Positions 39,568-47,724 are shown, counted from the first letter of the stretch. The stretch is DNA of 64,000 nucleotides from a virus (IMGVR_UViG_3300048790_000078:1-64000), one strand, 5' to 3'. The notes: generated by a model from the sequence alone, not told the origin. Numbers and translations: made by a program.

Positions 39568-39944
39568 ACCGCGCCATCGTTCCCGAACCCATCCGCCAGG
39601 TGCTCGACTCGTTCCGCCACCTAGCAAGCAATCCGCCCCTGTATCGGGCCAGCGTAGACGCGCTCAACTTCGCCGTGATGGAGATCGCGGCCGAGGTCGG
39701 GCCGTGTCCATCGTGCGGCGCGGACAGCGGGGTGAAACCGAACCGCTTCCCGCTGAAGGTCGAATCCGAACGCGGCTCTGAATACTGCGCCGTGTGCGGT
39801 GAGCCGGCGCGGGAGTTTCCGGTTCCGGTCCCTGTCGGCATGCCTTCGGACTTTGACCCGGAAGACTACCGCATCCGCCACGCGGAAGCCCGCGCCTACT
39901 TCTGCGGACTCGGCGAATCCCCCATGGAGCGCGACCGCCGATGA
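39564..39944 (+). CDS. zinc-ribbon protein
   Basis: 126 residues. CPSCGADSG and later CAVCGEPA form a zinc ribbon; the N-terminal helix (EPIRQVLDSFRHLASNPPLY) is amphipathic. Function unknown. ATGA overlaps at both ends. Confidence 0.55.
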   Translation: MNRAIVPEPIRQVLDSFRHLASNPPLYRASVDALNFAVMEIAAEVGPCPSCGADSGVKPNRFPLKVESERGSEYCAVCGEPAREFPVPVPVGMPSDFDPEDYRIRHAEARAYFCGLGESPMERDRR

Positions 39945-40024
39945 ACGCCATCGGCCGCGATTTCCTCGTCGCAATCGTCTTGATCGCCTTCGGTATCTGC
40001 ATCCTCGCCAAAGGCAAACTGTAA
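39941..40024 (+). CDS. 27-residue membrane microprotein
   Basis: MNAIGRDFLVAIVLIAFGIC followed by ILAKGKL: one transmembrane helix with a basic end. ATGA overlap with the previous gene supports translation. Function unknown. Confidence 0.45.
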   Translation: MNAIGRDFLVAIVLIAFGICILAKGKL

Positions 40025-40049
40025 CCCGTCAACCGAAAGGACAAACGAA

Positions 40050-40184
40050 ATGCTCGCACTTCTAATGTCGATCCTGCTTCCGCTGCTTCCGCCAATCGGG
40101 CCGCCCTCGCCGATCGATCCCGGTCACGGCTTGCACGCCATCGGGCCTGCGCGGCCATGCGTCAACTGTCGGCACCTGCGCTAA
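40050..40184 (+). CDS. 44-residue protein with hydrophobic N-terminus
   Basis: Starts MLALLMSILLPLLPPIGPPS after the leader CCGAAAGGACAAACGAA. Ends CVNCRHLR. A signal or membrane segment is likely. Function unknown. Confidence 0.45.
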   Translation: MLALLMSILLPLLPPIGPPSPIDPGHGLHAIGPARPCVNCRHLR

Positions 40185-40189
40185 CGGAC

Positions 40190-40396
40190 ATGGAAAGCCC
40201 AACACTGTCTGCCCGCGTGGTAGTCGTCACGCCCCTGCATCCGTACTGGGGCGAAACCTGCTACATCGTCCGAAGCCGTAAAAAACCGGACTGCTTTCTC
40301 TGCGAGGTCATCGGGCAACCGAAATGCCGCGCATGGTTCGCAGAGTACGACCTGATGGACGAACGCAATTACAACGATCTTGCCGACCGGCAATAA
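40190..40396 (+). CDS. small hypothetical protein
   Basis: 68 residues from ATG 40190, five bases after the previous stop. Strand-rich (LSARVVVVTPLHPYWGETCY) and then DCFLCEVIGQPKCRAWF. SH3-like folds look like this, but I cannot assign one. Confidence 0.5.
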   Translation: MESPTLSARVVVVTPLHPYWGETCYIVRSRKKPDCFLCEVIGQPKCRAWFAEYDLMDERNYNDLADRQ

Positions 40397-40406
40397 AAGG
40401 AGAACC

Positions 40407-41906
40407 ATGCCATCCACCCTGAACATCGCAAATTACGCCGATGCGGGCTTTCCCGCAGTGGCAATCGCAACCGCCGACGAAGACAGATCCATCGCCCACT
40501 GTCTCTCGCAACTGAACAGGCCGAACGCCTGGCGCATCGCGGCGTCCGGCGGCCTGCTCGACGCCCGCACCGGCCGGGCCGTAGACGAAAAGGGCAACTA
40601 CACCACGGCCCTGCTGAAAATGCGCACGCTGAAGCAGAACGAAGCCCCGCAGTGCGTCCTGTTCATGCTGGACTACCAGCATGTCATCCGCAACGCGGCG
40701 GCGTACCGGGCGCTCCGGGACACCATGACAACCTGCAAAGCGCTCGGGGCAATGATCGTGCTCGTGTCTCCGGCATGGCAACTGCCGGCGGAACTGGAAC
40801 ACGATATCCCGGTCGTGAACGACGCGCTGCCATCGCGGGAAGAACTGAACGCATCGCTCACGATCTGCGCAAACGGCGCGGGCGCAGTGGTCGATGACGC
40901 AACCCGCACGGCCATCCTCGACGCCGCTTCCGGCCTGACCCTGGGCGAAGCGGAAGGCGCGATCGCACTCAGCTTCAACGGCACCAGCTTCGATCCCGGA
41001 CTGGTCACCGAAGAGAAGATGAAGCTGGTCCGGCAGTCCGGTTACCTCGAAGTCTCCGCACCGGCGAACATCGCGGACCTGGGCGGGCTCGGCGGGTTCC
41101 GCAGCTACATCGAACAGGAAGTCGTTCCCGTGCTGCATGAACCGGACCTGAGAGTTCGCGGCGTGTTGCTGGTCGGAATTCCTGGCACGGGAAAGTCGCT
41201 TGCGGCCCGCGTCATGTCGGCGATGCTCAACCGCCCTATTCTCCGATGCGATATCGGGTCTCTCCAGGGGTCTCTGGTCGGCGAATCTGAACGCAAAATG
41301 GCCGCGATGTTCAAGCTGGCCGAAGCCGTCGCACCTATCACGTTATGGTTTGACGAGCTTGAGAAGGCAGTCGGCGGCTATGCGTCATCGGCCAATACCG
41401 ATGGCGGCGTGAAGCTCGGGATGGTCGGCATGCTGCTTACCTTCCTGCAAGAACACCGAAGCGACATTATCGTAGTCGCGACGGTCAACGACTACCAGAA
41501 ACTCCCCGCCGAACTGACACGCGCAGGCCGCTTCGATGAACGGTTCTTCGTGAACCTGCCATCGTGGGCGGAGCGGGTCGAGATCGCCGCAGTCCATCTC
41601 CGCAAATACGGAATCGCTGGCGGGACATGCGCGGAGCGCGCGGCGGACCTCAGCTCTGAATGGACGGGCGCGGAGATCGAGCAATTGGTCCGCTCGGCTG
41701 CCCGGCGCACGCGGCGCGCCATCACACCGGAAGCTCTTGAAGCTTGCGCTCCAGACATTCGCCCGATCTCCAAAGTCCGAGGGCCGGAGATCGCAGCCCT
41801 TCGCGAATGGGGCACGGCGAACCTTCGCCTGGCAAACACGGTGGAAGCAACGCAGCCGGTAGCGTCGGGCCGGAAGATTGGTGCGCGCGTCGCAAAGGCA
41901 AGCTGA
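40407..41906 (+). CDS. AAA ATPase, Ycf46-like
   Basis: 499 residues from ATG 40407 with AAAAGGAG upstream. The N-terminal 230 residues resemble the Ycf46 N-domain (RALRDTMTTCKALGAMIVLV, LPAELEHDIPVV). The AAA domain has GIPGTGKS (257-264), LWFDELEKA (about 313-321), VVATVNDYQKLP as sensor 1 and RAGRFDERFF as the arginine-finger region. Ycf46 relatives are soluble AAA proteins of unclear function that occur near DUF1257/Ycf35 proteins, as here. One CGTAGACG copy encodes AVDEK. Confidence 0.75.
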   Translation: MPSTLNIANYADAGFPAVAIATADEDRSIAHCLSQLNRPNAWRIAASGGLLDARTGRAVDEKGNYTTALLKMRTLKQNEAPQCVLFMLDYQHVIRNAAAYRALRDTMTTCKALGAMIVLVSPAWQLPAELEHDIPVVNDALPSREELNASLTICANGAGAVVDDATRTAILDAASGLTLGEAEGAIALSFNGTSFDPGLVTEEKMKLVRQSGYLEVSAPANIADLGGLGGFRSYIEQEVVPVLHEPDLRVRGVLLVGIPGTGKSLAARVMSAMLNRPILRCDIGSLQGSLVGESERKMAAMFKLAEAVAPITLWFDELEKAVGGYASSANTDGGVKLGMVGMLLTFLQEHRSDIIVVATVNDYQKLPAELTRAGRFDERFFVNLPSWAERVEIAAVHLRKYGIAGGTCAERAADLSSEWTGAEIEQLVRSAARRTRRAITPEALEACAPDIRPISKVRGPEIAALREWGTANLRLANTVEATQPVASGRKIGARVAKAS

Positions 41907-42226
41907 TGATTTGCGACTTCTGTTCGGAACCTCAGCCTGCAATCGCCTTCGAATATCCCTGCCGGGACTTCGTAGCGCTGGACCCGGATGAAAACCATCT
42001 GGGCTTGGGGCTTGGAATGAATGGGTCGTGGCTGGCCTGTTCGTCCTGCTCGGAACTGATCGAGCGCGGCATGCTGTCCGAACTGGCAACCCGCCAGCTT
42101 GCCGCCCGCGATGACCTGCCCGAAGATCTCGACTTCCAATGCGAGATCATCGGCCTGCTGGTGCAAACCTTCATGCGGTTCCAGTCTCTTCGCATGGGAC
42201 CGCGCCGCGAACTTCAACCCGCATAA
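41906..42226 (+). CDS. Cys-containing hypothetical protein
   Basis: 106 residues, TGATG overlap with the AAA gene. CDFCSEPQPAIAFEYPC and later CSSCSELIERG suggest a zinc site. A helical C-terminus follows. Function unknown, but coupled to the AAA ATPase. Confidence 0.55.
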   Translation: MICDFCSEPQPAIAFEYPCRDFVALDPDENHLGLGLGMNGSWLACSSCSELIERGMLSELATRQLAARDDLPEDLDFQCEIIGLLVQTFMRFQSLRMGPRRELQPA

Positions 42227-42251
42227 TCGAAACCGAAAGGAAACCTTCACC

Positions 42252-43235
42252 ATGAGCACAATTAACGAACGGGCCATGCTCGTTACCCTGAACATCAGCA
42301 TGTGGACTGCGGCGGTCGGAGATTCCGAAGCCGCGAAAGAAGCCATGCGCGCAATCGGCGCGGATGAGAAATTCGAATCGGGCTCCGAAACCGGACGCCT
42401 GACGAAGTTCCTCATCGATCCGAAAGCGCTCGCACCTGGCAATAAGCTGGCGGGCGCGGCGCGCAAACAGCACAAGAAACTGACGTCGCCGTACTCTGAC
42501 GACAGCACGCGCATCATCGCAGGCGCGGGCTACCGGAAATACATGGACGGCATGGCGGAAGCCGAGCGGGACTTCTGGAACTGGTACCAGCACACGTTCA
42601 AGCCGGCGTACCCGGGACTGGTGGCCAAAGCGCGGACCACGCGCAAAGGCGACTTCCGGCTGAGCGAGTATCCCGATGCGCACCTGATCGATATCGACCG
42701 TGGGGAATGGCGGGACAGGACGCCATCGACCAAGCTCGATCGCAAGTTCGGATTCGCAGTCACCCCGGCGCCGGTCCCTGAAGCGAATCACTTCTCGAAC
42801 CTGATCGGAGTCAGCGCGGCGGACATGGCTCTGATTCAGCAGTCGGCCATGAACGACGCCAACGCCCGCATCGAGCGCGCGGTGAACGACGTGTGGCAGC
42901 GGCTTCTGGTAGTGGTCGAAGCCATGGTGGAACGGCTCACCGTGTTCGGTACGCCGCTCGTAGACGAAAACGGACAGGAAACTGGCAAACGGGCTTTCTT
43001 CCTCGATACGCTCGTGACCAACATCACCGGGCTTCTCGATCTGGTCCCGATCCTGAACGTGACGGCGGATCCGGAGATCACGGCGACGGCGCGGGAGATC
43101 GAGCAGCGCCTGACGCAATACAGCCCGCAGGTGCTCAGGAGCTCGCCGCAGATCCGCACTGACGTACTCAGGTCGGCAACTCAGATCATGAGCTCTATCC
43201 GCGGCACTCGCCGGATCGTTGCGAGGGCGGCGTAA
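42252..43235 (+). CDS. helical protein, DUF3150-like
   Basis: 327 residues from ATG 42252 behind CCGAAAGGAAACC. Largely helical: MLVTLNISMWTAAVGDSEAA, RKQHKKLTSPYSDDSTRIIA, AAEAERDFWNWYQHTF-type core, ending in a basic tail. The start pattern (LVTLNISMWTA) recalls DUF3150, which also occurs next to AAA ATPases in phages; this is tentative. The last CGTAGACG copy encodes LVDEN. Confidence 0.55.
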   Translation: MSTINERAMLVTLNISMWTAAVGDSEAAKEAMRAIGADEKFESGSETGRLTKFLIDPKALAPGNKLAGAARKQHKKLTSPYSDDSTRIIAGAGYRKYMDGMAEAERDFWNWYQHTFKPAYPGLVAKARTTRKGDFRLSEYPDAHLIDIDRGEWRDRTPSTKLDRKFGFAVTPAPVPEANHFSNLIGVSAADMALIQQSAMNDANARIERAVNDVWQRLLVVVEAMVERLTVFGTPLVDENGQETGKRAFFLDTLVTNITGLLDLVPILNVTADPEITATAREIEQRLTQYSPQVLRSSPQIRTDVLRSATQIMSSIRGTRRIVARAA

Positions 43236-43474
43236 TGGCGGCAATCGCAAAGGTGCGCAGCGGGGAACTGCGCACCGTGTACGACGATCGGTGGGCCGGC
43301 ATCCTGTCGGCCATCGGCAAAGTCACCATCGAACGCGCGTCGGATGTCGAGTACGACCACGGCGCGGGTGAATGGGTCGCAACGCATCACGCCACGGGCG
43401 TAGTCATAGCGCGTGGCGCAAACCGCAGCGAAGTTATCGCCGCCGAAGTTCGGTGGCTCGAAGAGAGGATCTGA
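43235..43474 (+). CDS. small hypothetical protein
   Basis: 79 residues, TAATG overlap. Strand-rich (ELRTVYDDRWAGILSAIGKV, EWVATHHATGVVIARG). Function unknown. Its stop directly precedes the DUF1257-like start. Confidence 0.5.
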   Translation: MAAIAKVRSGELRTVYDDRWAGILSAIGKVTIERASDVEYDHGAGEWVATHHATGVVIARGANRSEVIAAEVRWLEERI

Positions 43475-43981
43475 ATGTCGCACACCGTCAAAATCGCAAT
43501 CGAGTTTCAGAACCGCACGGCGCTTTCCGCAGCCGTAGAAGCCATCGGGGGCACCGTCAGGGGCGAGGGCACTCACTACCTGTTCGCTGGGCAGGAGCAA
43601 GGCTTCTGCTTCGAGCTGCCAGGCTGGCGCTACCCGCTGGTACTCCGCAGCGACAACACGCTGGCCTTCGATGACTATCACGGCTCCTGGGGCAACGTGA
43701 AGGACATCGACAAGCTGAAGGGCGCCTATGCCATCGAAGCCGCGCATCAGGCGGCATCGGAGCAAGGCTGGATCTCGGAGCGGCAGGCGGACGGCACTCT
43801 GCTGATCTATCACCCGTCCGGCGGGACGTTCACCGTAACGAACGAGGGCGTGATGGACGCAACCGGGTTTGTCGGGACCAGTTGCGACGTGGCCGCCGTC
43901 ATCGAAGCTGCACTCGGTCCTGTGTCCGAACGGCAGAACAAAGCGGATTACTACGTGGAGTCGGTTCACATTCGAGAATAG
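43475..43981 (+). CDS. DUF1257 / Ycf35-like protein
   Basis: 168 residues. The start MSHTVKIAIEFQNRTALSAA, VEAIGGTV matches the MSHxxxIxxxIxDxxALxxAL beginning of DUF1257, followed by strand repeats (HYLFAGQEQGFCFELPGWRY) and a helical region with QGW. DUF1257 is found beside Ycf46-like AAA ATPases; here the two are 1.6 kb apart in the same operon. Function unknown. Confidence 0.65.
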   Translation: MSHTVKIAIEFQNRTALSAAVEAIGGTVRGEGTHYLFAGQEQGFCFELPGWRYPLVLRSDNTLAFDDYHGSWGNVKDIDKLKGAYAIEAAHQAASEQGWISERQADGTLLIYHPSGGTFTVTNEGVMDATGFVGTSCDVAAVIEAALGPVSERQNKADYYVESVHIRE

Positions 43982-43988
43982 AGCGCTT

Positions 43989-44004
43989 CCCCTTTCCGAA
44001 GGGG
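43989..44004 (+). promoter_or_regulatory. hairpin sequestering a ribosome-binding site
   Basis: CCCCTT (43989-43994) pairs perfectly with AAGGGG (43999-44004), loop TCCG. AAGGGG is the ribosome-binding site for ATG 44010. Translation may depend on coupling from the upstream gene or on temperature or protein binding. Confidence 0.5.
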
Positions 44005-44008
44005 CCTG

Positions 44009-44051
44009 AATGGCTCTGGCTCTGGCTCTGGCTATGGCTATGGCGATGGCT
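44009..44051 (+). repeat. hexanucleotide microsatellite over a start codon
   Basis: Tandem units TGGCTC and TGGCTA/TGGCGA, about seven in a row, overlapping the start of the HTH gene. They encode alternating Ala-Leu and Ala-Met and provide four in-frame ATGs. Confidence 0.7.
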
Positions 44052-44240
44052 AAAAACTTCCAGCCGGGGGATTCCCGGCATCCTAACGCGCTTCAGGCAA
44101 CGGCAGAGGCCCGCGCCATTGACGAACTCGACCACGTACTTTCGCTGCGGTTGGCCGGTGGCAGCTACAAGGCCATCGCCGAAGCGACCGGCTGGAGCGT
44201 TGCGAAAGTCCGGAAGGTATGCAAACAGGAGGACTGTTAA
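44010..44240 (+). CDS. small helix-turn-helix protein
   Basis: 76 residues from ATG 44010. The N-terminus is the Ala-Leu/Ala-Met repeat. LRLAGGSYKAIAEATGWSVA followed by KVRKVCKQ is a sigma-70-region-4/Trip-like helix-turn-helix. Probably a regulator. The real start could be any of the ATGs in the repeat; the best site favours the first. Confidence 0.55.
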   Translation: MALALALAMAMAMAKNFQPGDSRHPNALQATAEARAIDELDHVLSLRLAGGSYKAIAEATGWSVAKVRKVCKQEDC

Positions 44241-44506
44241 TGCCGAAATCGAAACCGAAGGGACGCCGAGTTACATCGCTCCAGCGTGCTCAGGACTTGC
44301 GGATGTTCCTCGCCGCGATTCAGGAAGCCGGTGACCGCTATGGCTTCCGCATCGAATCGGAGGACGTTGGCCGCAATCTGGCCATCTTCGACGAACGCGA
44401 GGAGCGGCCGGCAACCTGGCCCGTGGTGGCCTTCGCCGAAAGCATCGGCGCAAAGGTCAAAGGGCTGAACATGCAGTCCATCATGCCAACGACCATGGAG
44501 GAGTGA
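44240..44506 (+). CDS. small hypothetical protein
   Basis: 88 residues, TAATG overlap, AGGAGG upstream. Basic N-terminus (PKSKPKGRRVTSLQRAQD) and a compact rest. Function unknown. Confidence 0.55.
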   Translation: MPKSKPKGRRVTSLQRAQDLRMFLAAIQEAGDRYGFRIESEDVGRNLAIFDEREERPATWPVVAFAESIGAKVKGLNMQSIMPTTMEE

Positions 44507-44513
44507 AAGCCCG

Positions 44514-45062
44514 ATGGAAACGACTCTGTACTACAGGGACGAAGAGAACAATTCCGACAAGTTCTACCGTGCCCGTCTCGATTTGATAGCCGCGACCGTC
44601 ACTTTCACTTGGGGGCGGCGCGGCACGGTCGGACAATCGAAAACGGAGACGTTCGGTGGGGCCGCATGGAGGGCGGAGGAAGCCTACCGTTCAAAGCTGG
44701 CAGAGAAGCGGGCGAAGGGCTACCAGGAAGACTACCGCGACGTTTCCGGTGCCCGGCGGTGCTGCATCACCGGCTGCACCGTAACGGCTGAATCTCCAAG
44801 CGCCTATTGCAGCCGTCATCGTTCCGCTGCCGGGATTTCTCCGCCCAATCCAGTACCTTTTCATCGCCCGACTGGATCCCCGCCGCCGTCATTCGATCCG
44901 CCTCAGGTCCGCTCCAATTACCGCGTTCCTGCTCGGCCACTGCAACGAACGGCAGTTCCTGAACCACCCACTCCCGAACCCGCGCCGATCATGCTGTTTG
45001 GCGGTCGGCGCATCATCAAAGCAAACAGGTCACTGCAAAAGAAAGAGGACACGAACCCATGA
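44514..45062 (+). CDS. WGR-domain protein with C-terminal zinc finger
   Basis: 182 residues. KFYRARLDLIAATVTFTWGR, RGTVGQSKTETFGG and KLAEKRAKGY are a canonical WGR domain (residues about 12-75), which binds DNA, often at breaks. CCITGCTVTAES and YCSRH form a possible zinc site, then a Pro-rich linker. ATGA overlap with the ligase gene suggests they act together. Confidence 0.8.
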   Translation: METTLYYRDEENNSDKFYRARLDLIAATVTFTWGRRGTVGQSKTETFGGAAWRAEEAYRSKLAEKRAKGYQEDYRDVSGARRCCITGCTVTAESPSAYCSRHRSAAGISPPNPVPFHRPTGSPPPSFDPPQVRSNYRVPARPLQRTAVPEPPTPEPAPIMLFGGRRIIKANRSLQKKEDTNP

Positions 45063-46357
45063 CAACCACGACACCGATCAAATTCCTCCGCCTTGAAGCC
45101 TTCAGCGCTTCGGGAAGCAAGTTCTACTCCATCGAAATCAACGAAGACCCGGACTGGGTCGAGAAGACAGGCATCGCCACTCAGCGATTCACCGTGGACT
45201 TCAGCTACGGCGCAGTCGGCGGCTCGATCAAGAGCGGCACGAAGACTCCTAGGCCGGTCGCTCTCGACAAGGCCGAAGCCATCATGGACAAGCTGCGGAT
45301 GGAGAAGCAGAACGGCGAGAGCCACTATCATTTCGTCGAAGAGCGCAACGCTGGAGTTCCGGCCTTCGCTCATCCCAGCCTCGACTGCCCGCCGGCCGCC
45401 GCATCGCGCTTCCCCGATTTGGCTGAACGCAAGTATGCCAACTACCAGATGAACAAAGCCGCGTTCGGTGCGATAGGGATTGACGCTCCGCCGAAACCGC
45501 TTCCGGCCTGCATCCCGCCGCGACTGCTCAACGACGTAGACCACGACGCCATCCTGAACCTGACCAAGCTCGATAACTGGTGGGTCCAGATCAAGCACGA
45601 CGGAGACCGGGTGCAATTGCACTGGGACCACGAAACGCAGTCCATCGTCCTATACTCCGGCCGGTCGGCAAAGACCAGGGCATGCCCGGCGGCCATCGCG
45701 GAGGCCTGCGCTGGCATCACCGATGAATCCTTCGTCCTTGACGGCGAGCTCGTCGGCGAAACGCTCTGGGTCTTCGATCTCCTGAAGTCTCGCTCCAAGG
45801 TCCACACGTTCGACCTGATCGCGGCCGAGGCGTCGTACAAGGACCGCTACGCACTGCTCATCCGGTCACTGGCAAGCTGGTCCCGGCAATCTCCCCGCTT
45901 CGCTGCCGGTGCTATCCGGCTGGTGATCGCGGCGCAAACCTACGAAGAGAAGGCCGAACTAATCCTGAAGGCGAAAGAGGAGCACGCCGAAGGCGTCGTG
46001 TTCGTAAATAACCGGGCTCCATACCGCGCCGGGCGCCCGAACCGCGGCGGGGACAATCTCCGCTGGAAGTTCATCGCATCCGGCTCTTTCATCGTCCACT
46101 CGCACAACATGGACAAGGGGAAGATGTCGATCGACGTCGCGCTCTATGACGGCACCGTAATCGGCACCTGTTCTGTGATCGGCAAGGAGGTTCCTGCAAT
46201 CGGTGCGATCTGCGAAATCGCCTACCTTTACTGCCTTGAAAAGCTGGTGCAGGCCCGGCTGAAAGGCGTCCGCACCGACGTTCCACGCATCGCCTGTAAC
46301 CGCCGCCAGTTGAAGTTTCGGGACGGGATCGACCCGTCGAAAGGACGTGCGCGATGA
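45059..46357 (+). CDS. WGR-ATP-dependent DNA ligase fusion
   Basis: 432 residues. Residues 8-90 form a WGR-like domain (FTVDFSYGAVGGSIKSGTKT, KLRMEKQNGE). The ligase core has motif I VQIKHDGDRVQ (K179), motif III-type FVLDGELVG and WVFDLL, motif IV EGVVFVNN and motif V LRWKFI, followed by an OB-fold-like C-terminus. It seals nicks with ATP. A WGR-ligase fusion is uncommon; WGR may target it to breaks. Confidence 0.85.
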   Translation: MTTTTPIKFLRLEAFSASGSKFYSIEINEDPDWVEKTGIATQRFTVDFSYGAVGGSIKSGTKTPRPVALDKAEAIMDKLRMEKQNGESHYHFVEERNAGVPAFAHPSLDCPPAAASRFPDLAERKYANYQMNKAAFGAIGIDAPPKPLPACIPPRLLNDVDHDAILNLTKLDNWWVQIKHDGDRVQLHWDHETQSIVLYSGRSAKTRACPAAIAEACAGITDESFVLDGELVGETLWVFDLLKSRSKVHTFDLIAAEASYKDRYALLIRSLASWSRQSPRFAAGAIRLVIAAQTYEEKAELILKAKEEHAEGVVFVNNRAPYRAGRPNRGGDNLRWKFIASGSFIVHSHNMDKGKMSIDVALYDGTVIGTCSVIGKEVPAIGAICEIAYLYCLEKLVQARLKGVRTDVPRIACNRRQLKFRDGIDPSKGRAR

Positions 46358-46848
46358 AGATGCTCTTGAAGTGCGTCTGCAGCAACGAATTCAGCGATGG
46401 ATACGACTACGCCGTCGTGGACCTCGACCCGGACCTGGCCAACCTGCTCCTGCAACGGATCGAGATGTTCCAGATGCTGACCGCTCACCCGGCGTTCTTT
46501 ATCTCGTCGCCGGCTGCCGCCAATTCTCTGTATGAGATGCGCTTCCATGACTGCTCGGTCCAGTACCTCAACGATGAATGCACGATGACCGACGATGATT
46601 CGCCAACGGTCGATGATATCGATTTCGGCGAAAAGGAATTCACTCAACTGCCGGACGGCTTCGAGATCCGCGAGGACTGGCACGCCCGCTCCGAAGGTGA
46701 CTACATGGTCATCCGCAATCAGGGTGTGACCGAACCACGCTTTGAAGTCTGCTGGGTCTGCCGCCCGAAACACACCTCGGACCATGTTGAGACGGCAGAT
46801 CTCGACCTGGAAACCATCAAGATCGCAGCGAAAGGACAGAACCTGTGA
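46354..46848 (+). CDS. hypothetical protein
   Basis: 164 residues, ATGA overlap with the ligase. LLKCVCSNEFSDG and the later CWVCRP may bind metal. An acidic middle (TMTDDDSPTVDDIDFGEKEF). Function unknown. Confidence 0.5.
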   Translation: MKMLLKCVCSNEFSDGYDYAVVDLDPDLANLLLQRIEMFQMLTAHPAFFISSPAAANSLYEMRFHDCSVQYLNDECTMTDDDSPTVDDIDFGEKEFTQLPDGFEIREDWHARSEGDYMVIRNQGVTEPRFEVCWVCRPKHTSDHVETADLDLETIKIAAKGQNL

Positions 46849-47468
46849 AATTCCAACTGACCGTCAACATCGATTCGGACCCGCTCAACCACGTCAACGA
46901 CGTGCTCGGGGCCATGCACGAGGTCTCCATGGATCTCGAAGACCTGCGCGGCGAACCTCTGCCGCCAACCGGCACGGTCAAGTATCCGCTCGGCAAGGAC
47001 CGCGCCACATGGACGTTCCGGGCGCCGCTGGCCGCTGGGTCGTCCTTCCCGCTTGACCAGCAGGCCATCTTCACCGCCAACGCCATGGACAACATGGCGA
47101 CCGCACTTCGCGAACATGCCAACGACTTGCGGGCTAGTTCTCCTGGTGAGCCGAACTTCACGGCGCGGGAAGCCTGTACGGTCCTCGCGGCACTGCGCTG
47201 CTTTCAGGAGATCGTTGCTGCGGCGAAGCCTGGCTTCAACAAAGACGTGATCTTCAATGCGTCGGCCGTCATCGCCATGGAGCACTTTGAAGACGCCGAA
47301 CCTCTGACGCTCGACGAAATCGATTCGCTCTGCGAACGCATCAACGTGGAGTGGACAAGCCCGTTCGACCGCATCCGCCGATGCCTTAAATGCAATGAGA
47401 CCTACCTGCTGCCGACCGATGGCGATCCTCACCGATGCCCGAAAGAGGACGCCGATGCCACGGTATAG
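46845..47468 (+). CDS. hypothetical protein with C-terminal zinc ribbon
   Basis: 207 residues from GTG 46845 (GTGA overlap). Beta start (KFQLTVNIDSDPLNHVNDVL), then helices, and RCLKCNETYLLPTDGDPHRC as zinc ribbon. Function unknown. Overlaps the next start by 14 nt. Confidence 0.5.
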   Translation: MKFQLTVNIDSDPLNHVNDVLGAMHEVSMDLEDLRGEPLPPTGTVKYPLGKDRATWTFRAPLAAGSSFPLDQQAIFTANAMDNMATALREHANDLRASSPGEPNFTAREACTVLAALRCFQEIVAAAKPGFNKDVIFNASAVIAMEHFEDAEPLTLDEIDSLCERINVEWTSPFDRIRRCLKCNETYLLPTDGDPHRCPKEDADATV

Positions 47469-47724
47469 ACTCCTCTGGGAGATCGACATCGAAGCTGGCA
47501 CGCCGGAGCAAGCTGCTCGCCAGGCTCTGGCCATACAGCGCGATCCGCAATCGACGGCCACGGCGTTCACGGTCCGCATGGTCGGGCCTTGCCCAAGCTG
47601 CCATGCCATGGCTGTTCACAAAGCTAAATGCAACACGCTGGCGAAGCTGTTCGGCTCGGGAACCGATAACGAACTGGAGCTTGCACCATCGATTCCTGTG
47701 GAGGTTGCCGATGCCAAAGCGTGA
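47455..47724 (+). CDS. small hypothetical protein
   Basis: 89 residues from ATG 47455, AAAGAGG upstream. RYRLLWEIDIEAGTPEQAAR, QALAIQRDP is a beta-alpha unit seen in many small phage proteins; CPSC...C further on. Function unknown. Confidence 0.5.
   Translation: MPRYRLLWEIDIEAGTPEQAARQALAIQRDPQSTATAFTVRMVGPCPSCHAMAVHKAKCNTLAKLFGSGTDNELELAPSIPVEVADAKA

Larger units (their letters stand above)
34898..42966 (+). repeat. dispersed 8-mer CGTAGACG, 15 copies, one strand
   Basis: Exact copies start at 34898, 36259, 36350, 36865, 37076, 37416, 37577, 37895, 38277, 38734, 39069, 39265, 39653, 40580 and 42959, all on the plus strand. Some span stop codons (GCG TAG ACG), others encode Val-Asp as GTA GAC. 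Near-copies: CGTAAACG at 36075, CGTAGACC at 45535 and CGTTAGACG at 34689. I found none elsewhere in the window. Confidence 0.85.

Noticed and set aside
36135-43235. CRISPR array as explanation for the regular 8-mer
   Set aside because: The repeat is only 8 nt, spacing varies from about 90 to 2400 nt, and most copies are within genes.
36135-43235. CGTAGACG as a base-calling artefact of GTCGAC
   Set aside because: Several copies form sensible stop codons directly before the next start, and GTCGAC is read normally in the rest of the window; not fully excluded without reads.
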